Assembly: GCF_004352845.1 (NCBI RefSeq)
Contig: NZ_SJRX01000002.1
Location: 248,001-312,000, forward strand
Direction of reading: 5' to 3'
DNA from: Luteimonas terricola
Lineage (GTDB): Bacteria > Pseudomonadota > Gammaproteobacteria > Xanthomonadales > Xanthomonadaceae
DNA: 64,000 bases
Position numbers and translations under genes: made by a program. Positions 62,759 to 64,000 of the stretch are shown piece by piece; within the stretch, counting starts at the first letter, position 1, and every line of letters begins with the position of its first letter. The notes below the pieces were generated by a model, which was not told where the DNA came from, did no database searches, and worked only from the letters and a program-made list of their open reading frames with translations.

Positions 62759-64000
62759 TCAGTCCGTCGTACGTGCGCGCGCTGCGCGAAGCTCGACCGC
62801 GCGCACCAGCACCGGCGGCGGCACCAGTTCTTCGGGGGTGGCGAAGATGCGGTGCCTGCGCAGCCACTGGCCGGCGACGCGCGACGCGCCCAGGGCCACG
62901 ACGGGGACTGCCAGCAGCAGGCCCAGCACCACCGGCGACATCCACGCGGCAAGCGCTGGCGACACCATCCAGGCGGCCACGCCGGCCACGGCGCCGGCAA
63001 GCGTCAGCCCGCCGTACAGGCGCAGCAGTTCGCGCAGCGGTAGCGTGCCGTCGTCGCGCCGCTGCGACTCCCAGCCCGAATCCTTGCCCGCCAGCACCTC
63101 GGCCACGCCGCGCGACTGCACCCACATCGTCACCGGCGCCATCAGCGCGGCCAGCAGGGTTTCCAGCAGCACGCCGGCCGCGATGCGCAGCGCGCCGCCG
63201 CAGCCGCGGCGCATCGGCGGGTCGACGACCGTGGCGAGGTAGCCCATCAGCTTGGGCGCCAGCAGCATCGCCATGGTCACGATGAACACACCGATGAAGC
63301 GCGCGCTGTCCTGCTCGCGCCAGTACGCCGTGGGCGTGAAGCCATCAAGCGAAAAATGGCCCCACGAAAACCCCGCGTGCAGCAGCGGGATCGACACGCC
63401 GACCAGCATCAGCATCGCCCACATGGGCGCGGTGAAGTAGTGGCCGATGCCGATCAGCAGGTGCCAGCGGCTGACCCAGTGCAGGCCGCGCGCGGGCAGC
63501 ACGGCGCCGTGCTGCAGGTTGCCCTGGCACCAGCGCCGGTCGCGCACCAGCATGTCGGTCAGCGAGGGCGGCCCTTCCTCGTAGCTGCCGCCGAGGCCGG
63601 GGATCATGTGCAGCGCCCAGCCGCCGCGGCGCATCAGCGCGGCTTCGACGAAGTCGTGGCTGAGCACGGTACCGGCGAAGGGCTTCACGCCGGCCAGCTG
63701 CGGCAAGCCCGCGCAATCGGCGAAGGCGCGGGTGCGGATCATCGCGTTGTGGCCCCAGTAGTTGCTCTCCGCGCCGTGCCACCAGGCCACGCCGTAGGCG
63801 ATCACCGGGCCGTAGACGCGGCCGGCGAACTGCTGCATGCGCGCGAACAGGGTGTTGCCGTTGACGATCACCGGCAGGGTCTGGATCAGCGCGACGTCGT
63901 CGTGGCGCTGCATCGCCGCGGCCAGGCGCACGATGGTGCCGCCGTCCATCACGCTGTCGGCGTCGAGGATCAGGAACTGCGGCCAGGCCCCGCCCCAGCG
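62759..64000 (-). CDS. mdoH: glucans biosynthesis glucosyltransferase MdoH, C-terminal part
   Basis: Inner-membrane glycosyltransferase that makes the beta-1,2 backbone of osmoregulated periplasmic glucans and moves it across the membrane. Only the last 413 or so residues are in the window; the start lies beyond base 64000. Visible: [11 protein letters not shown] (DAD-type metal motif), [26 protein letters not shown], and the [12 protein letters not shown] motif of the processive family (QxxRW equivalent). Five or more C-terminal helices follow ([39 protein letters not shown]). The C-terminus is basic and short. No mdoG is seen in the window. Confidence 0.95.
   Translation of the reverse strand, partial: RWGGAWPQFLILDADSVMDGGTIVRLAAAMQRHDDVALIQTLPVIVNGNTLFARMQQFAGRVYGPVIAYGVAWWHGAESNYWGHNAMIRTRAFADCAGLPQLAGVKPFAGTVLSHDFVEAALMRRGGWALHMIPGLGGSYEEGPPSLTDMLVRDRRWCQGNLQHGAVLPARGLHWVSRWHLLIGIGHYFTAPMWAMLMLVGVSIPLLHAGFSWGHFSLDGFTPTAYWREQDSARFIGVFIVTMAMLLAPKLMGYLATVVDPPMRRGCGGALRIAAGVLLETLLAALMAPVTMWVQSRGVAEVLAGKDSGWESQRRDDGTLPLRELLRLYGGLTLAGAVAGVAAWMVSPALAAWMSPVVLGLLLAVPVVALGASRVAGQWLRRHRIFATPEELVPPPVLVRAVELRAARARTTD

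Overview
The window is a gene-dense, high-GC chromosomal segment, and no intergenic gap exceeds about 280 bases. Gene order and protein flavour point to the Lysobacteraceae/Xanthomonadaceae (Lysobacter/Luteimonas-like). The evidence is the contiguous set mreBCD-mrdA-rodA-mltB-rlpA-dac-ybeD-lipB-lipA, the block lptM-dapF-DUF484-xerC-hslV-hslU, an AlgR-type LytTR regulator, MdoH, and a wealth of secreted S8, S9 and M1 peptidases. The genus is an inference; no rRNA or tRNA gene is present to confirm it.

Layout. 1-6851 (+): end of a HAD phosphatase, an M17 aminopeptidase, and a MacAB-like export operon (adaptor, ATPase, two separate FtsX-type permeases). 6873-11186 (-): two DMT exporters and the Prc protease. 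11354-24005 (mostly -): lipoate synthesis and the rod-shape/cell-wall cluster, interrupted by one opposite-strand CsgG-like gene. 24286-29508: PfkB kinase, lipoprotein, M1 peptidase, ubiE, yeast-type cytosine deaminase. 29525-35684: accessory island with an XRE regulator, type III mod, an antisense higBA toxin-antitoxin pair and type III res, closed by a perfect 28-bp palindrome. 35681-38054 (-): a secreted protein and a subtilase. 38202-43467 (-): hslUV, xerC, DUF484, dapF, lptM, ybaN. 43496-49984: two S9 peptidases, a small membrane protein, a lipocalin and a WYL regulator. 50100-56688 (+): cytoplasm-facing sulfite dehydrogenase SoeABC with an SLC13/RCK permease and a two-TM protein embedded in the same overlapping operon. 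56772-64000: DUF481 porin-like protein, hemC, dadA-dadX, algR with a deleted algZ remnant, an esterase, and the C-terminal part of mdoH.

How the parts work together. The mre/mrd/rod/mlt/rlp/dac genes build and trim the elongating wall. lipB feeds octanoyl groups to lipA. dadA and dadX interconvert and oxidise alanine. SoeABC should pass electrons from sulfite to quinone, while the embedded permease may move the product or substrate anion. Mod and Res form a complete type III restriction system, and HigBA inside it may act as an addiction module.

The most notable non-coding signals are: a recurring ATAAT-type -10 box exactly 6-7 bases before start codons, suggesting leaderless mRNAs; a sigma-32-like promoter before hslV; a repeat cluster that supplies the end of lipB and abuts the lipA start; and a sensor-kinase gene reduced to its two ends beside an orphan response regulator.
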